Below, piece after piece: positions 10,986 to 24,025 of a DNA stretch of 64,000 bases. The stretch lies in contig OY292274.1 in NCBI GenBank assembly GCA_958496175.1, forward strand, positions 54,384,630 through 54,448,629. Direction: 5' to 3'. The DNA comes from Sisyra terminalis. Taxonomy: Eukaryota > Arthropoda > Insecta > Neuroptera > Sisyridae. Positions within the stretch are counted from its first letter, which is position 1. Each line of letters starts with the position of its first letter. A program made the position numbers and the translations under genes. The notes beneath the pieces were generated by a model. It was given only the letters and a program-made list of their open reading frames with translations. It was not told the DNA's origin and did no database searches.

Positions 10986-13900
10986 ATTAAATTTTCTTTC
11001 ATGTCCATCGAATTAAAATATCCTCGAACAATTTTTAATAAATTTTGAAATTATTTTGCAGGTAAATGTAAAAAATTCAAATCTAGTAAAACAATATTTA
11101 ACAAAATTTATTATCGCAACAAAAAAATGCGTATAATTCTGCAACAGTGTAATAATTTAACCATATTGAAGGTTTAAGTTTCTGATAAAATTGCCGAAAG
11201 TACTACAGGTGTACATAAATATATCATAATTTATAAATAATAACAAAATTGTAAGATCCTTTTTTAAAAATTTAAATAAATATTAGAGGATTGATGGATC
11301 CTAAAGAATCAATTGCAGTAATAGTTTGCGACGTTTTGCTATATTTAATAGCATCTTTAGGCTCTATGAACAACAAGAACAATACATACAAACTAAACAG
11401 ATTAAAATGCTAAAGAGTATAGAAATTAACAATGATCATATCTCTACATACAGCATTTAAGTAGTTCTATTAATAATATTTTAATATTAAATATTAAAAT
11501 TAATCAATATTGTAGCAAATAAAGATTACAATTTTCTACAATTTGTTTTTAAGTTTCTAAAACATCACGTCATTAATCAATAAGGAATTTTAATTTATTT
11601 TTAAACAATGGTCCCCATGTTGACCCAAAACTCGAAAACTGGCTATTATTTTTTTTTCTCTTATAATTTTAATAGTTTATAAAAAATTTTTTGCAAAACA
11701 ATCATTGCACTTGATTTTTTATGATCCATCAATCCTCTAATATTTGTTTTATTCATGACTTTTGATTTTCCTGTTTTTATTTTATTCCATAACTTTTTTC
11801 GGTGACAATCAAACGATCAATTGCAAAAATCATTTTTGCCAATAGTGCTCAATTCTTAGTATACTTGATGACTGATAATTCCTTCGTCATTACAAAGTTA
11901 ACACATTCTTCCAGGATTTCAATTGTTTACAATTTCGCGTATTTGTTAAACAAAATACCAGATAAATAGTATCCTTGACAAAATCATGAATACGAATTGT
12001 TTCCACAAAAAATGATAAGATTGATTAAAATGGTTTAAAATCCTTTGTCTTAATAAATAAACTTTTTAATTTGTAAACAATAATAATAACAAAAAAAATT
12101 GTTTAATTTTTGTCGTAAAAAGCTCGGTCTCCCATACTATTATAAACAAGCTAATACACTTGAGACAAAATATTTATTATCGTACGATATTCATACGATT
12201 TATTAAGTTTAGTATTTTTATTCCCAAGTTATTTGCTGCGAGAGTTCAACTATCTAAATATTTTTATACGGTACACGTAGCAACTTAATAACAAGAGTAA
12301 TGAAAATATGATCAAGAAAAATAGATGTCTTTAAAATATGTTCAATATGTGTGATATATTTTGATATAGGTTGAATTTTCTTACTGCCAGATGTGACCAA
12401 AAATTTGTACATCAGCTGTCTTTGATTTATTTGACAACTCTTGAATATTTTACGTGTTTAGGATTTGTGTTAGATTCAGAAAATAAAAACATCACATAAA
12501 ACTGATATTTAATAATACCAGGAAGAGATCAAAGAATCTACGTTATTCATCTTTTTTTCATTTTGTTAACAGGAAGATAAAACCAATAAGTTGAATTCAA
12601 AAGCAAAAAAAAAATATTTCGTTTTGTATTTTGTTACGATTTAAAAGCAATATCATAGAAAAATGAAGAAAATTTAGTAACGATTTCTTGCCACGATTAA
12701 GTACAAAATATAATATAGAATATGTAAAGTGGGTCAATTATTTTTGAAAGTCAAAATTATCGATATTCTTCATTAACTAATATTAATAATTATCTAAATT
12801 TAAATTCATAATGCTTTTAGCTGTACAAATTTTGTTACGAATATATACTTAAAATTGACATTATAAATTTTAAATGAATCTTAATATTGACATTATTGAC
12901 TTTTAAAATGAAATATTATGATTTTGTTGAGAATAATTCACATCAGCTTGGTCCATTACAATTTTTATAATATATAGTTTATATACAGTAAGAAAATGAT
13001 TTTGATGAACTTCATAAAATTAATCCCATAAAAAGGGTTGGGGTAGTGAATGCAAGTAAGAATAGAAATTCGTCTTATAAATTATGAAATTGAAATATAG
13101 TAACTGGTTATTAGTTTTTTGATTATAAATAAGAGACTGCAATATTGAAATTTAGGAAAAGTCCACCATTTCCAAAAGAAGACAATGATAATATTAAAAA
13201 AGCATCATTTTTAAGCTTAAGTTAACGGAATTCGGTATATAGGTCTGGAACTTCAAAAGAGAAATATCTTATCAAAAAATATCTAGAGATGATATTTCAA
13301 AAGGAAAATATCAAGAAACGACCAAAATTAAAAGAATGAAAAATACTAAAATTGGTGCAGGAGAAGGAATTTGACTAAAGGTTATTACTTTTTTAAATTT
13401 AATTTAAAAATTGTTTACAACTAAAACAAATGTAACCCTTAGTGAATCTACTGGAAACTCCTGTTTTTGGCAAAAGATATATAATCCACAACGATAATAA
13501 AAAAGCTGTACGTTTTATATTTTATTACCATAGGGTCAAAGACCAAAAATCTTAACTATTGAACAATATAGACGACAAAGTTCAAATCAAAAAATCCAAA
13601 ACCAAACATTTTAGACATAAATAGATCAAAAATATAAAACATGGTATATAATATTATCTTCCTCCTGTATTCGCCCTGGTTTACATAGTATAACATTTTA
13701 CATAGAATAAGTATTTTAACCTAACCAATTGGAAATAGAAACAAAGCTGAGGCCCAATAATTCTTAAAGACGAAACATTGAGGAACTCTTCGGAGAGACC
13801 TCAGTATAAAGAAGTATACGAATTAGTAACTTTGGTTTTGACAAACTTAGTTTTACGACTTTAGTTCTTACGATTTAGTTTTGATTTGACAGATATAAAA

Positions 13901-14432
13901 ATAAAAATGCCCGTAAAGACTTTAGAGTACCTTTTCATGTTTCCTTTTGTTTTCCAATTATACAACAAGCAATGGTTATAACAGTTGTCAATCAAAGTCT
14001 TAGTAATTGGTTGAAAAGTTTCATTAATATTTCCAATTTCCAATAGTTATAATTCGAAATTCCAGTTTTTTTAAATATAATTTTTTAGTTAATTTTAGTT
14101 AAAAATACTTAATTCCCTTAACATCTAAATATTTTCTTCTTACAGAGCCTAAAAAGTTTAATTGATGTTAAATGATTAATTAATGAAATAGCGTTGATAA
14201 GATTCAGAGTGCATTAGACCATAAATATCTACAGAGAATAAAGGAATATGCTAAATTTGGGATTTACTTACGATTCGCGTCCTGTGACTATGTATGAGGA
14301 ATGGAAAGGAACTAATATTTGCAAATGTCTTCCCTTATTATGAGATTGACAGTGTAACAAAGTTCAGATGGAACTAACTGGAAATTTATGTTTACGTACA
14401 ATATACTACAACAAACTTTAATATTGACTTAC
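10986..14432 (-). other. Intron between the two Sidestep exons, remaining part
   Basis: This AT-rich intron runs up to the GTAAGT donor of the upstream exon at 14432-14427. No nested gene, RNA or transposon end was recognised. A 17-bp word, 'GATTGATGGATCCTAAA' near 11290, has a near complement near 11720-11740, so a weak unclassified inverted repeat may span 11.28-11.75 kb. Confidence 0.5.
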
Positions 14433-14550
14433 GAATAAATGGGTGTGTCGTTGGAATGCCGGTACCAAATAATGAGAAGTATAGAATCTTGCATTGTTGG
14501 CGAATGCAGATCACACCCCAATGTCACCGTGTTACCGACCATTGTTGAAA
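14433..14550 (-). CDS. Sidestep-family receptor, exon with first half of Ig domain 1
   Basis: This 118-bp internal exon lies directly upstream of the 8983-8661 exon on the minus strand. A TTCTTTGTTCTAG acceptor precedes it and a perfect GTAAGT donor follows. The reading frame gives 'MVGNTVTLGCDLHSP' (B strand with the Ig cysteine) and 'ILLIIWYRHSNDTPIYS' (C strand with the invariant Trp, then the P-I-Y-S turn typical of Side proteins). The exon begins with two bases completing a codon and ends with two bases of the Ser codon finished by the next exon, so phases match exactly. It codes the N-terminal half of the first V-type Ig domain. The methionine is internal and not a start: the signal peptide must come from an exon further up, which was not identified. 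The plus-strand frame over the same bases is a shadow. Confidence 0.92.
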
Positions 14551-17500
14551 CTAGAACAAAGAATAAAAGATTTAGTAAAAAAATCATTTCTCATACTGTT
14601 ATCAAAGTTAAATTTGCTGTTGAAATAAGAAAATAAACACTTATAAATATGAAACCAAACTTTCAGGTTTTCAAATAGTATACAATAAGGATATGATAAA
14701 ATGTAAGCAGGAAATTTATATTGGAAATTATTGACGCTTGTTTTCCTTTCAACGTAGTTTCCAAATTATTAGAGTTCTCATTTTTCAAAAAATAGTTATT
14801 GCATGAAAATATAATGTTTAAGATATTACATATAAAATGGGTTCCAAAAATTGTATTTTAGGTTTTTAATAACTAAACAATGAAATGTGAATAACAATTA
14901 ATGTGTTGTATGTACAAAGTACATAAAATATTTTTAAGAACATCTTTCATCAATTTTAGTTCATCATTTGTGAACCAGAATGAGAATTCCCATATGTTTA
15001 ACCTTTTGTTAATATAAATTTAAAAAAAAAATAGGGAGATATTTTTGGAAACTTCGATAAAATGATGTCATATTTTGAAATTTTATCTTTAAATAATTAT
15101 TTCCTTTATAATCAATTAGTTACCAATATTCTCTAAGTTTATTATTCATATTTAAATTTTGTCATTTGGGTTCTTAGATATGACCTGAAAAAAATTGTAA
15201 AATAAACCATTGAAACGTTATAAAATTTGAAAATATATTATCAGGTTATTTTACTTTTATGCAAGTTCTACAAAATACTCTCTTAATATATTAACTTGGA
15301 TAAGGTTTGAAAAATAAAAATTAACTTCTACATTGCTTTTAGTTCAATATTTAACGTTTAATTACAATTGAGAGTAATAAAAATTTTTGTACAATTTTTC
15401 TCTTGCCAGGAATATTATTATAATTTGAATTGCAATTTTTGTTTTCAATTTTTTAGTCATATGAAGATTAATCCATGTACAAAATTACTCATTTGACAAA
15501 AAGTATAGAAAGAACACCAAGAGAACAACCAAGAACCCCATATATTTTTTTTTTGACACAATCTTATTTGGATTGAGCTTAGAATGCTCGGTAAATATGT
15601 AAAGTTTCACCCCCTGTCCAATTTCTTTCGCAGATTCTTAACCTTTATCAAATTATGCAGTACAAAAGGAGCCCGCAATCAGGATAATTTTTTTGGTAAT
15701 ATAATAAACCAATTTATGCTAAACAAATTTCAATTTGCAACTTCATAGTTTATATAATTGTTCTTTATTTGCTCGATGTACGATATCATCAATTTTCAAA
15801 AGAAGTATAATTTATATAATCATATTTTGTATAATCAATAGATACTTGGTATCAAAAAGTGTTGATTTTATATCTAGTCTTTCTACGAATCATATTTTAC
15901 ATATAATTTACATAGTAAAGTTAAAAAAAAAAATTTTAAAAAAATCAGTTGAAAACGATTGGAATTTCTACTTATACCCAGAGCAAGTACTGGTAGAAGT
16001 ATTTGTCATTTTCATCAACTTTACAAATGAACTTTCAACATCTATAGTACTAGCATACAATTGTTTAAATGGCACAATTATCTTATATTTATGAGCACTG
16101 CACTCTGGAAAAGCTGGCAGCATATCTCAAAGACTTTTTGACAAAATCATTCATAAACAATACATGACATTTGACGAGATAATGAAGCTAATATAAATTA
16201 TAAACATAATTCACAAATGGTGGAAACTTCCGCCATAAAGCTCTTGCAGCATAAAGTTGCTCCTTCTAGATTTCATATTAAATTTATCATAAAAAAGCTT
16301 AAAAAACTAGTTAAAATAGTGCAACTATCTTACTTTTCCGGTGAAAATTATTTAAAGAGTGTTTTACTGATAAGAATTTAATAGATTCTCATACATTAAG
16401 CTCTGAAATTATTTTATATTTGTGACCGAAAGTCTTTAATAGTCCTTTGGCTATAAAACATTCAAATTGTTATGGGTTTTAGAGGACAGACATTAATAAT
16501 TATTATTAATTATAAAGTAAAAACAAGTCTCTAGTCTGCTTAGTTCCGCTAGTCCTAAAAACCGAAATGCTATGCAAATTTATTTAAATAGTTGATGTTT
16601 TGGTTAAACTGTTGCAAGCATCTAGCAAAACCAAAGCAAATGCTGTAAAGCAAGAAATGCGAGAGACGTATTTAAATTAGGTAGCCCCATTTATAAAACG
16701 ACATCGTCTGTACTCTGGAGATAAGTTTAAAATAAGATCGAGTGAGAAATCGTAACCTGGAAATAACAATAACAAAATTAAGCCATTTTATTGTAATTTA
16801 TTACCGGTTTGACGTGAAATTCTAATACGCAAATAAAATTTTATTAAGTCTACATTATGCAGTGAAATTATGCGAGAACTTTTGTTGGGGGATAGTTTTT
16901 TCCATATAACGATAGTTGCGCATGATGCATGCTTTCTAAAGTAAATAATGAATGTTCATAAAGTTTTCCTACTATAAATAAATACGATTTTATAGCTTTT
17001 ATTTTGATGATGCAAATTATTTCCTTTTATAATCTCAATAAAAAAATTAAAACGTTACACACTCATTGTGTCAACAGTATAATTAAATAAAATGAAATTA
17101 AAATAAAAAACACTTGGGAAAATCCTATATAAAAGCACATATTAAAAGCATAATTCATTTCAATTAATAGAAAGGCGAGATTTCATAGTAAATCATACTT
17201 AAATCATAAAAATATTTAGAAAAGTTTTCGGTAGTTTGATTAATTACAAGAGAAGATTATAATGAATGTTGGAATACATTTCATTAACTTTTTATTAGTT
17301 TTTCTTTAGTGCAATGAAAATAGTTCAGCAACAGAACAAAATATGATTATTTTCTCTGCCACGAAAGAAAACTTTAATGCATTGTATCACAATTATTATC
17401 TAAAAGTGCAGCACAATGGAAACATTTCATTCTTTCCTAGTCAACTTTATTTACAGGTGACAAAATTATATGGTTTGGCCCAAGATGAGATATTTTTATT

Positions 17501-18784
17501 TGAAATATACGTTTTATTTTTCTTTATTTGAACTGTAAGTTTCATATCTTTGTAACTATGTTCCTGACATGTTTCATTTTGAAATTTATTTTATTTTAGT
17601 TTGTCCTTTTAAATTATTTTCAATAAAGGACAATATAAGAGAGATATTTCCCTGATGTATACAAATAAAGCTTTTCGTGAATTCATAAAATTTGTTTCTT
17701 ATGATAATTTTTTTTTTCTAGAATTACATCCTCAACAAAAAACGAAAAATTGGAACTTTTAAGGGACTGCGATAGTTTGTAAATAAGAATGAAATATACT
17801 TATAAGTAAACATATTACATCGATTTTCTATGTTTTGGTAACATTTTGAGTTTGATAATGTATAGTTATTATACTTCTTACTTTGTCCTCGATATTAAAG
17901 ATAGTTATACAACAAGTTGTATCACGTAGTATGCACTATTTTACACACTATATTCCAAATTTGGCTTCTGTAAAAATCATAATGATGTCGACTATTCCCG
18001 CTATGAGTCACCATATCATTTATCATTCATGTTTTAGTAAAATCAAGTAAAGTTTTATTATATTATTAATTTCAATAATATTTTCCAAAGATTATTATAA
18101 ATCACAGCTTTATTCTATCACTTGTGGTATAAAATTCTGCTTTCTAGTCTTTGTTCGCGTGAAAACGTCGATTATATTATCGTAATATATTTCTTGCACT
18201 AATCGAGGTTAAACTGATAATAGTGCCCGAGCATTAAGTAAATCTTGGCCTACACTTGAACCTTAGTAACTTTTCATCCTTTCCAGGGTGGAAAAAGCTC
18301 TTTTTCCTGAAAAATTCGACACTGGGATTTCAAAAATTTTCAGAGCAATGTCAGCATTAGGGTACACATCTTGAAGATTCCATGATGCAATATATTCCAT
18401 ATATTTTTGGATATCTTCATTATTGAATCTTTAAGAAGATAATATACGAATTTACGAAGGTCTTTTCCCAATCGTAAGCGTACTTAATTGTTTTAGATTA
18501 GTACGACGTATTTCGACTACCGGGATTCACGCAGTACATTAAAGCTATTGACAAAAAAAGATCGAATTTAGCAAAAAGTTCTACAATAAAAAATACCATT
18601 ATGAGGATCTCCAATTTGTTTCGGGTGTCCCCGGAATGGCAGTTCTTTTATTTTTAGTGATTTAACATCTGGAAATTGTGATGTGATAAATTAGAACGTA
18701 AATTCTATAAAAAAATATGTTTATTTTACTTTACTGAAGACGTTCCATTCATTTGTAGTGAAACTTACTCAAATCAATTTTTCA
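14551..18784 (-). other. AT-rich DNA upstream of the Sidestep Ig1 exon
   Basis: This is probably intron, because the Ig1 exon needs an upstream signal-peptide exon. Several open frames exist (for example near 15.7-16.1 kb), but they are low-complexity Ile/Leu/Phe/Lys-rich chance frames without domains. A somewhat higher-GC block at 18.24-18.70 kb could be an old repeat; it was not identified. Confidence 0.45.
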
Positions 18785-18873
18785 ATTTGAATTGTTCGTA
18801 CATTCTTCGCCTTTAAAATTTTGGCATTCCGAAAATTGTGCCGCCCAAGGACCTAGGCGTAGATCCATCACAG
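18785..18873 (-). mobile_element. hAT transposon terminal fragment
   Basis: Read on the minus strand from 18873, the block begins CTGTGATGGATCTACGCCTA and continues through GGGCGGCACAATTTT and CCAAAATTTTAAAGGCG. The same order starts the hAT relic at 53452 (CAGTGATAGATTTACGCCTA ... GGGCGGCA ... CCAAAATTTAAAAGGCG). It is a terminal fragment of the same family; no transposase sequence was seen beside it. Confidence 0.7.
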
Positions 18874-21150
18874 GTGCTTTGACCAAAGATATAAATTTTC
18901 CCACGTATCCTTATTATACTAATCATAAAATCTATTCAGGAGTCACGGAAATAGTTTCAAAATTCCGAATAAAATGTGAAATATGGTGGTCTTTAGCACG
19001 AATGGCTGACATTGTTATGGTTTTTCACTAGCCAATTCTAGAATATAGTGTCTAAAAGTGTATACTATCATGATACTACTAGTAGTATAATTATCAATGG
19101 TACTAATATCGAGAACGAAGCACTAGTTATTATGATAGTATGGTTGTTTATTCTTCAATTACTTTATACCCACGAGTAAATCCCAATTTGGCTCATTGTA
19201 TTTTCGTTATTTATGCAGTTCATTTCTGTTTTAATTCAAATCTGAATTCTGCTTGCTTTTAAACTAGTTAATTAGGTGCATTTGTAAATCAACTGTTGTT
19301 GATTGTTTTTACATCAAAATTTAAAGCTGGAATTTCGAAATTGGCTGTTCGTATATGATATTGGACTTATCCGATAAAGTTTAAGAACTAAATTTGCAGT
19401 CTTTACTAGGGAACAGGGACAAAATTTCATATTCAATGTTAGTAAATTGGTTTAAGAGTTGATTAATTTGAATTTAGAATCTAAAAAAACCATAAATATT
19501 ATATAATTTGATTTCTTTAAAATAATGAAAATTGTCTGCCAAAGAATTTCTAACAGAATCGTTTGCGTTCGTGCATCTAAATCCCAGAGCAAATCCAGAA
19601 TTTGTAATACCTGAATTTGATTTAAACTTGAATCCCAATCAGTTCAAATTCATGAATCTAAATTCTTCCAAGAACGAATCTATGATTTTTTTGTTCTTTG
19701 CAAAACTAAAAATGAATTGACACTAAACCCTTTGTTATATCGATGGATTTAAAATTCTTTCTCTGAAATATTTTTTCTTTTGTAAAAAATGAAATGTGGT
19801 ATTTTTTTTAAATGTTTCATTACTATTTTTATTTTAGAAAAAGCAAAAAAAAGCGAACATCATAGTATAAAAACTAATGTTAAACAATTTCTGTATTCAA
19901 CACATGAGTTCTGCCGTTGATAATAGTATCGAAGTGCTGTTTCTGATGCGAAAAAACATACATAAATGTATTTGTATTTATACACAAGCACATATTCACA
20001 AATATTGATATTTCATGTATATGGTAGAATTGAGAGCCCAGAGGGATAGACATCCGCTTACTTTCAACTTTACCTTTTGAATGCAAGTTTCTTTTGAAAT
20101 AACCATATGGAAATGGCATAATAAATATATCTGTTCAATAAGTGGTGACCGTCATCTGACATAGAAGCTCTCTGAAGACTAAACACGTTCCAATGACAAA
20201 ATATAAAGCCCCAGAGAGCCTTTATTTTTATTCAGCCTTATCACAAGCTTGTAGCTTTCGACAAATAGTTAACTTATTTGAAACCCTGATGGGTAGTTAA
20301 TTAAATTGGCCTTTTGTATTTGTCTTGTTAGCATTGGTAATAGCGACTGTGCATGAGTTATTTGTGCGGATGAATTTTTTAAATTATTTTCCACTTTTCC
20401 TCATTTAAATTGTTTGTATTCTGAATAACTAGTTACTCTCCAGTGGTCAATTACAATTGTCCGTTTTCTACAAATCAATAGTTAATTGTAAAATGAAATC
20501 TTTTTCCCCAAAAAGGTTCAATTATAAAATTAATAGATTTGTAAGAAATTCAAGATTTCATTTGCTTTGTGAAATAATTTAGATTAGGGGCAGATTTTTT
20601 ATTCATTGAAATATAATATATTTTCAATGAAATATAAATTATACATGATCGTGTAGTTCTGTAACGAAATAAAACATAGATAACAATATATTAACAATAA
20701 GGAAGATTTACAAGCGGAAATTATTATACTTATTTTCACCATTAGATAAATATAATGTTAAATCTTTTGTAATTAGAAATCGAACACTCGCTAAAAGAAT
20801 GTACTCTACTAGCAGCTTTGTACGAATATCAAAATTTAAGGGTAGATTCCAATACATATTTCCATTCCTGACAAAGAAAAATATTTATCCTAAAATTTGT
20901 AACAAAAAAAATCAACTAAATTCTTACAAAATATATATACAATAATTATAACGCGTGATAAAGTTAATAAAAATATTGAAGAATACATATAAATGTATAC
21001 ACACATCCCAAAAGAAAACTATTATCAGTTATCATTATGATAAACTTTATTAGGAGTTTTACTGGACTTTTTTGGTCTTCAGAAGCTTAAATACTAACAG
21101 ATGAATAAAAAATCACTAAAAATTAAGATATTAAACATGCTTTCTTAGCC
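18874..21150. other. AT-rich non-coding DNA
   Basis: No gene was recognised. A frame around 19.5-19.7 kb rich in Asn/Pro/Phe reflects imperfect AATCC/GAATT-type repetition. Nothing else is supported. Confidence 0.45.
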
Positions 21151-21647
21151 CAGGGGTGACCAATCCGTGACCCGCGGGTGACATGAGGTTCAATTTGACC
21201 ATTTTTCCGGGGCACAATCTATTTATCCATTTTATCCATTTATCCATTCTATTTATTCATCCATTCTATTTAAATAACTATTATTGTCATATTCGTATAT
21301 TATTATTGGTATAAGAACCACTTTTTAAGTGGTACTTAAGATTAGATTTACAACGCTAAATGTATATGTATTATATATTGTAGTGGGCATAGTTTACACT
21401 ATGTCCTATAGTCGCTAATAACCTGAGAAGTTGATGCGACTTTAAATAAAAATAAATATAAAAAAATTCATCAAACTCTTACAAAATATATGTATTTTTG
21501 ATGACAGATAAAACCAATGTATTTAAGAAGTCTACATTGTATCTAAAACTAATATGAAGAAATTTAATTAAAGTATTTATATTTTATTTTTATAGTTTAC
21601 ACAATTTTCCAAGTGACCCACAATATAATTTGGATTGACTACTCCTA
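21151..21647. mobile_element. Non-autonomous hAT-like element
   Basis: The left end, CAGGGGTGACCAATCCGTGA with CCCGCGGGT behind it, matches the common hAT end style (CAGGGGTG.CCAA...CCCGCGGG). The right end, read inward on the opposite strand, is TAGGAGTAGTCAATCC followed by TGTGGGTCACTTGG, a diverged inverted copy. It is about 497 bp with no transposase. Flanks (TCTTAGCC and CTTAAGAC) match only partly, so the 8-bp duplication is uncertain. The interior includes a (TTTATCCAT)-like tandem stretch at 21.22-21.27 kb. Confidence 0.55.
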
Positions 21648-23970
21648 CTTAAGACAATAGACTTTTCTACTATCAAGAACTGACCAGTAGATGGGACTTA
21701 AAAACATGGCTACGTATTGTGTACAACTAAAGAATTGACAATAAGCTAACATTGAGTAGGTATTATTGTTTTAATTTGTTTCTGTTTTATAAAAAAGAAA
21801 TCTTCGACTATATTGAATCAAATGCAGGTCAGAAAAATGTTATTATACAGAAACAATTCCTGAAGCGTAACATCTTTTTAATTAAATGTGGTCAAATAAT
21901 GAAATTACAAGCTGTAATGGTCTGGGTTTTTCAGCGTTTTGTATACAATGTTCTCATATAGAAGAATCTCATGAAATTCAAGGATCAATTTTGAAAGTAG
22001 GAGACAATTTTTGCTTTTTTCCGATCAAATTTTTGACGTAAAAAAAATTGCTACCAGACTTGGGTACAGCGAGGAAATTTATTTATACATTTTCATGTGA
22101 TTTACTACCTTATCCATTCATAGCATAACTGCCGATACTATTTTAAAACAAGGAGATGATTTAAAAACCTCCATTTCAATTAAAGAGTTTTTATTTTTTT
22201 TTTAAATTTAATTTTTGATAACTACTTGATAGAGTTGTATATAAAAGTGCAAACAAAAACTAGTATTTGTTTTGGCCTCCAGACGTCGTGACCAAAGTGG
22301 TCAGTTTCCAATAGATTGCTAAGAAAATAACAAACTAAAAAGACGTTTTTGTTATACATATAGAGAAATAAATCGTTTACAAAAAGAACAATAATAAGAG
22401 ATATATAAGTTGTATAACTAAAACGATTATTTTATACTACACTACATAAATATTCATTCTTTAATAGTTTATTTAAGAGCAACTTATAAAATTACAAGGA
22501 ATTTGAGAAATTTATCTCATATGATTTTTGCGAAAAGCTTTGATGATAATCATTATGTTTTAGTTGCCCTTTAAAACTAAATATTTTAGATATTAGAATT
22601 AATACCATTAATAACTTTCATATAAATCAATTATAATTAAGGATGAGGATACATTTAAATTTATCCACGTTTGTATTTGAAAATCAATTCCCAAATATCA
22701 AAGTTCGAAAAAAATGGAAATGAATTGGCCTGTGATCATTATTTTGGATGATGATAAATGATAAAAGATACCTTTTTGTTAAAATGATTTGATATAAATG
22801 ATGTTTCCAATGAAATTTGTCAAAAATTGAAATGCGATCCTTTACAAAATATACGGAGGTAAAAGATGAAATAACTAAAATGGCTTTTGTTCCTGTATTT
22901 ATTATCAAAAAGATGTTTTATTCCACAGAAAATAGGGCCAATATTTTTATCACAACAAATGCGTTTTTCGGCTTCGTCAAGCACAGAACGCATACATTAA
23001 AGGAAAAAACACATTCGCAATTCATTTCTTGTTGGTAAATCAAAAGCATGTTTAAAATTAATCAACCAACTTTTGAAAAATCGATCAGCTGAATGTAATG
23101 AGGAATCATTCGGTTGTATTAGATTGGAAACGACTTTTTCACTAATTAAATTTTACGTTTAAATCAAATTTTACTTTTATAGTGAAGATTACAACTTAAG
23201 CTAGTTGAAACCGATAAAATTAAAATTGCAAGTAGCACGTAGTAAATTTTTAATATAAACATTCATGGGATTAGCCTCTGTGCTACAATAAACACGTTTC
23301 ACTGAGTTCGATTCCATCAATTTTATGTTAAAAAAAGGATGCCCATTCAAGCCAGCCAATTCCTGAAGCGTGTTATATCTTTACCGAATACAACGAAATC
23401 AATTTTATTGACTTGTATCCATTTCGGATAGTAAGTCCTTCGAGAATTGGGGGCGCATTTAGATACGGTAATAATCGAGATTTTTTTGTAGGACCTACGG
23501 CGGCTTTTTTTAATTTCAATTAACGATATTTCTCAAATGCCTGTATTTGTGTTTCATAAACAAATTTCAAATGCCTACAGTTTATTTATATTCAATTCGA
23601 ATGGTTTTTATTTGTATGTTTTTTTATCCCAGAAACATTTTTAAAGTAACAAATTGTTTTAATGCGATTTTTTGGACTCTAAAAAAATCAAAATTTATTT
23701 GAATTTAAAATTACTCATTTCAGAACTATTGATAAACTATATTTTTAATGATTTTATTACAGTTAAACTATAATTGAATACATTTTATTTAAAAACTACC
23801 CCATAATTCTCTAATTTAATAAAATTTAAAACACAAATTATTTTATATATCAAATAAATGTGAACTACGGGACTTTGCTACGGGGGTTGATGAAAATTTT
23901 GGTTTAAATTTAAATAAACTACTGTTAGTTGTTTAACATTGATAAGTATTTTATTTATTTCCGAGTCACA
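21648..23970. other. AT-rich non-coding DNA
   Basis: No exon, RNA gene or transposon end was recognised. A block at 23.28-23.50 kb has moderately higher GC but no readable product. Confidence 0.45.
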
Positions 23971-24025
23971 ATAAATTACCTGATGATGACAGTCAAAAAC
24001 TGTTGAAACGCGTCGTAATAAAGTA
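23971..24025 (+). repeat. Hammerhead-like hairpin motif, copy 5
   Basis: CTGATGA (23980-23986), one T, a stem GACAGT/ACTGTT around a CAAAA loop, then GAAAC (24005-24009) and GCGTCGTAATAAAG. CTGATGA is the consensus hammerhead box. Here the copy is single, not in a palindrome. Confidence 0.45.

Noticed and set aside
14439..14636. Plus-strand frame of 65 codons beginning MGVSLECRYQ
   Set aside because: The minus strand over the same bases is a clean Sidestep exon with splice sites; this frame is its shadow.
15735..16094. 119-codon plus-strand frame
   Set aside because: Ile/Leu/Tyr-rich low-complexity translation of AT-rich DNA; no domain, start context or splice support.
23290..23330. Possible tRNA B box (GAGTTCGATTCC)
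   Set aside because: No matching acceptor or anticodon arm could be folded around it.
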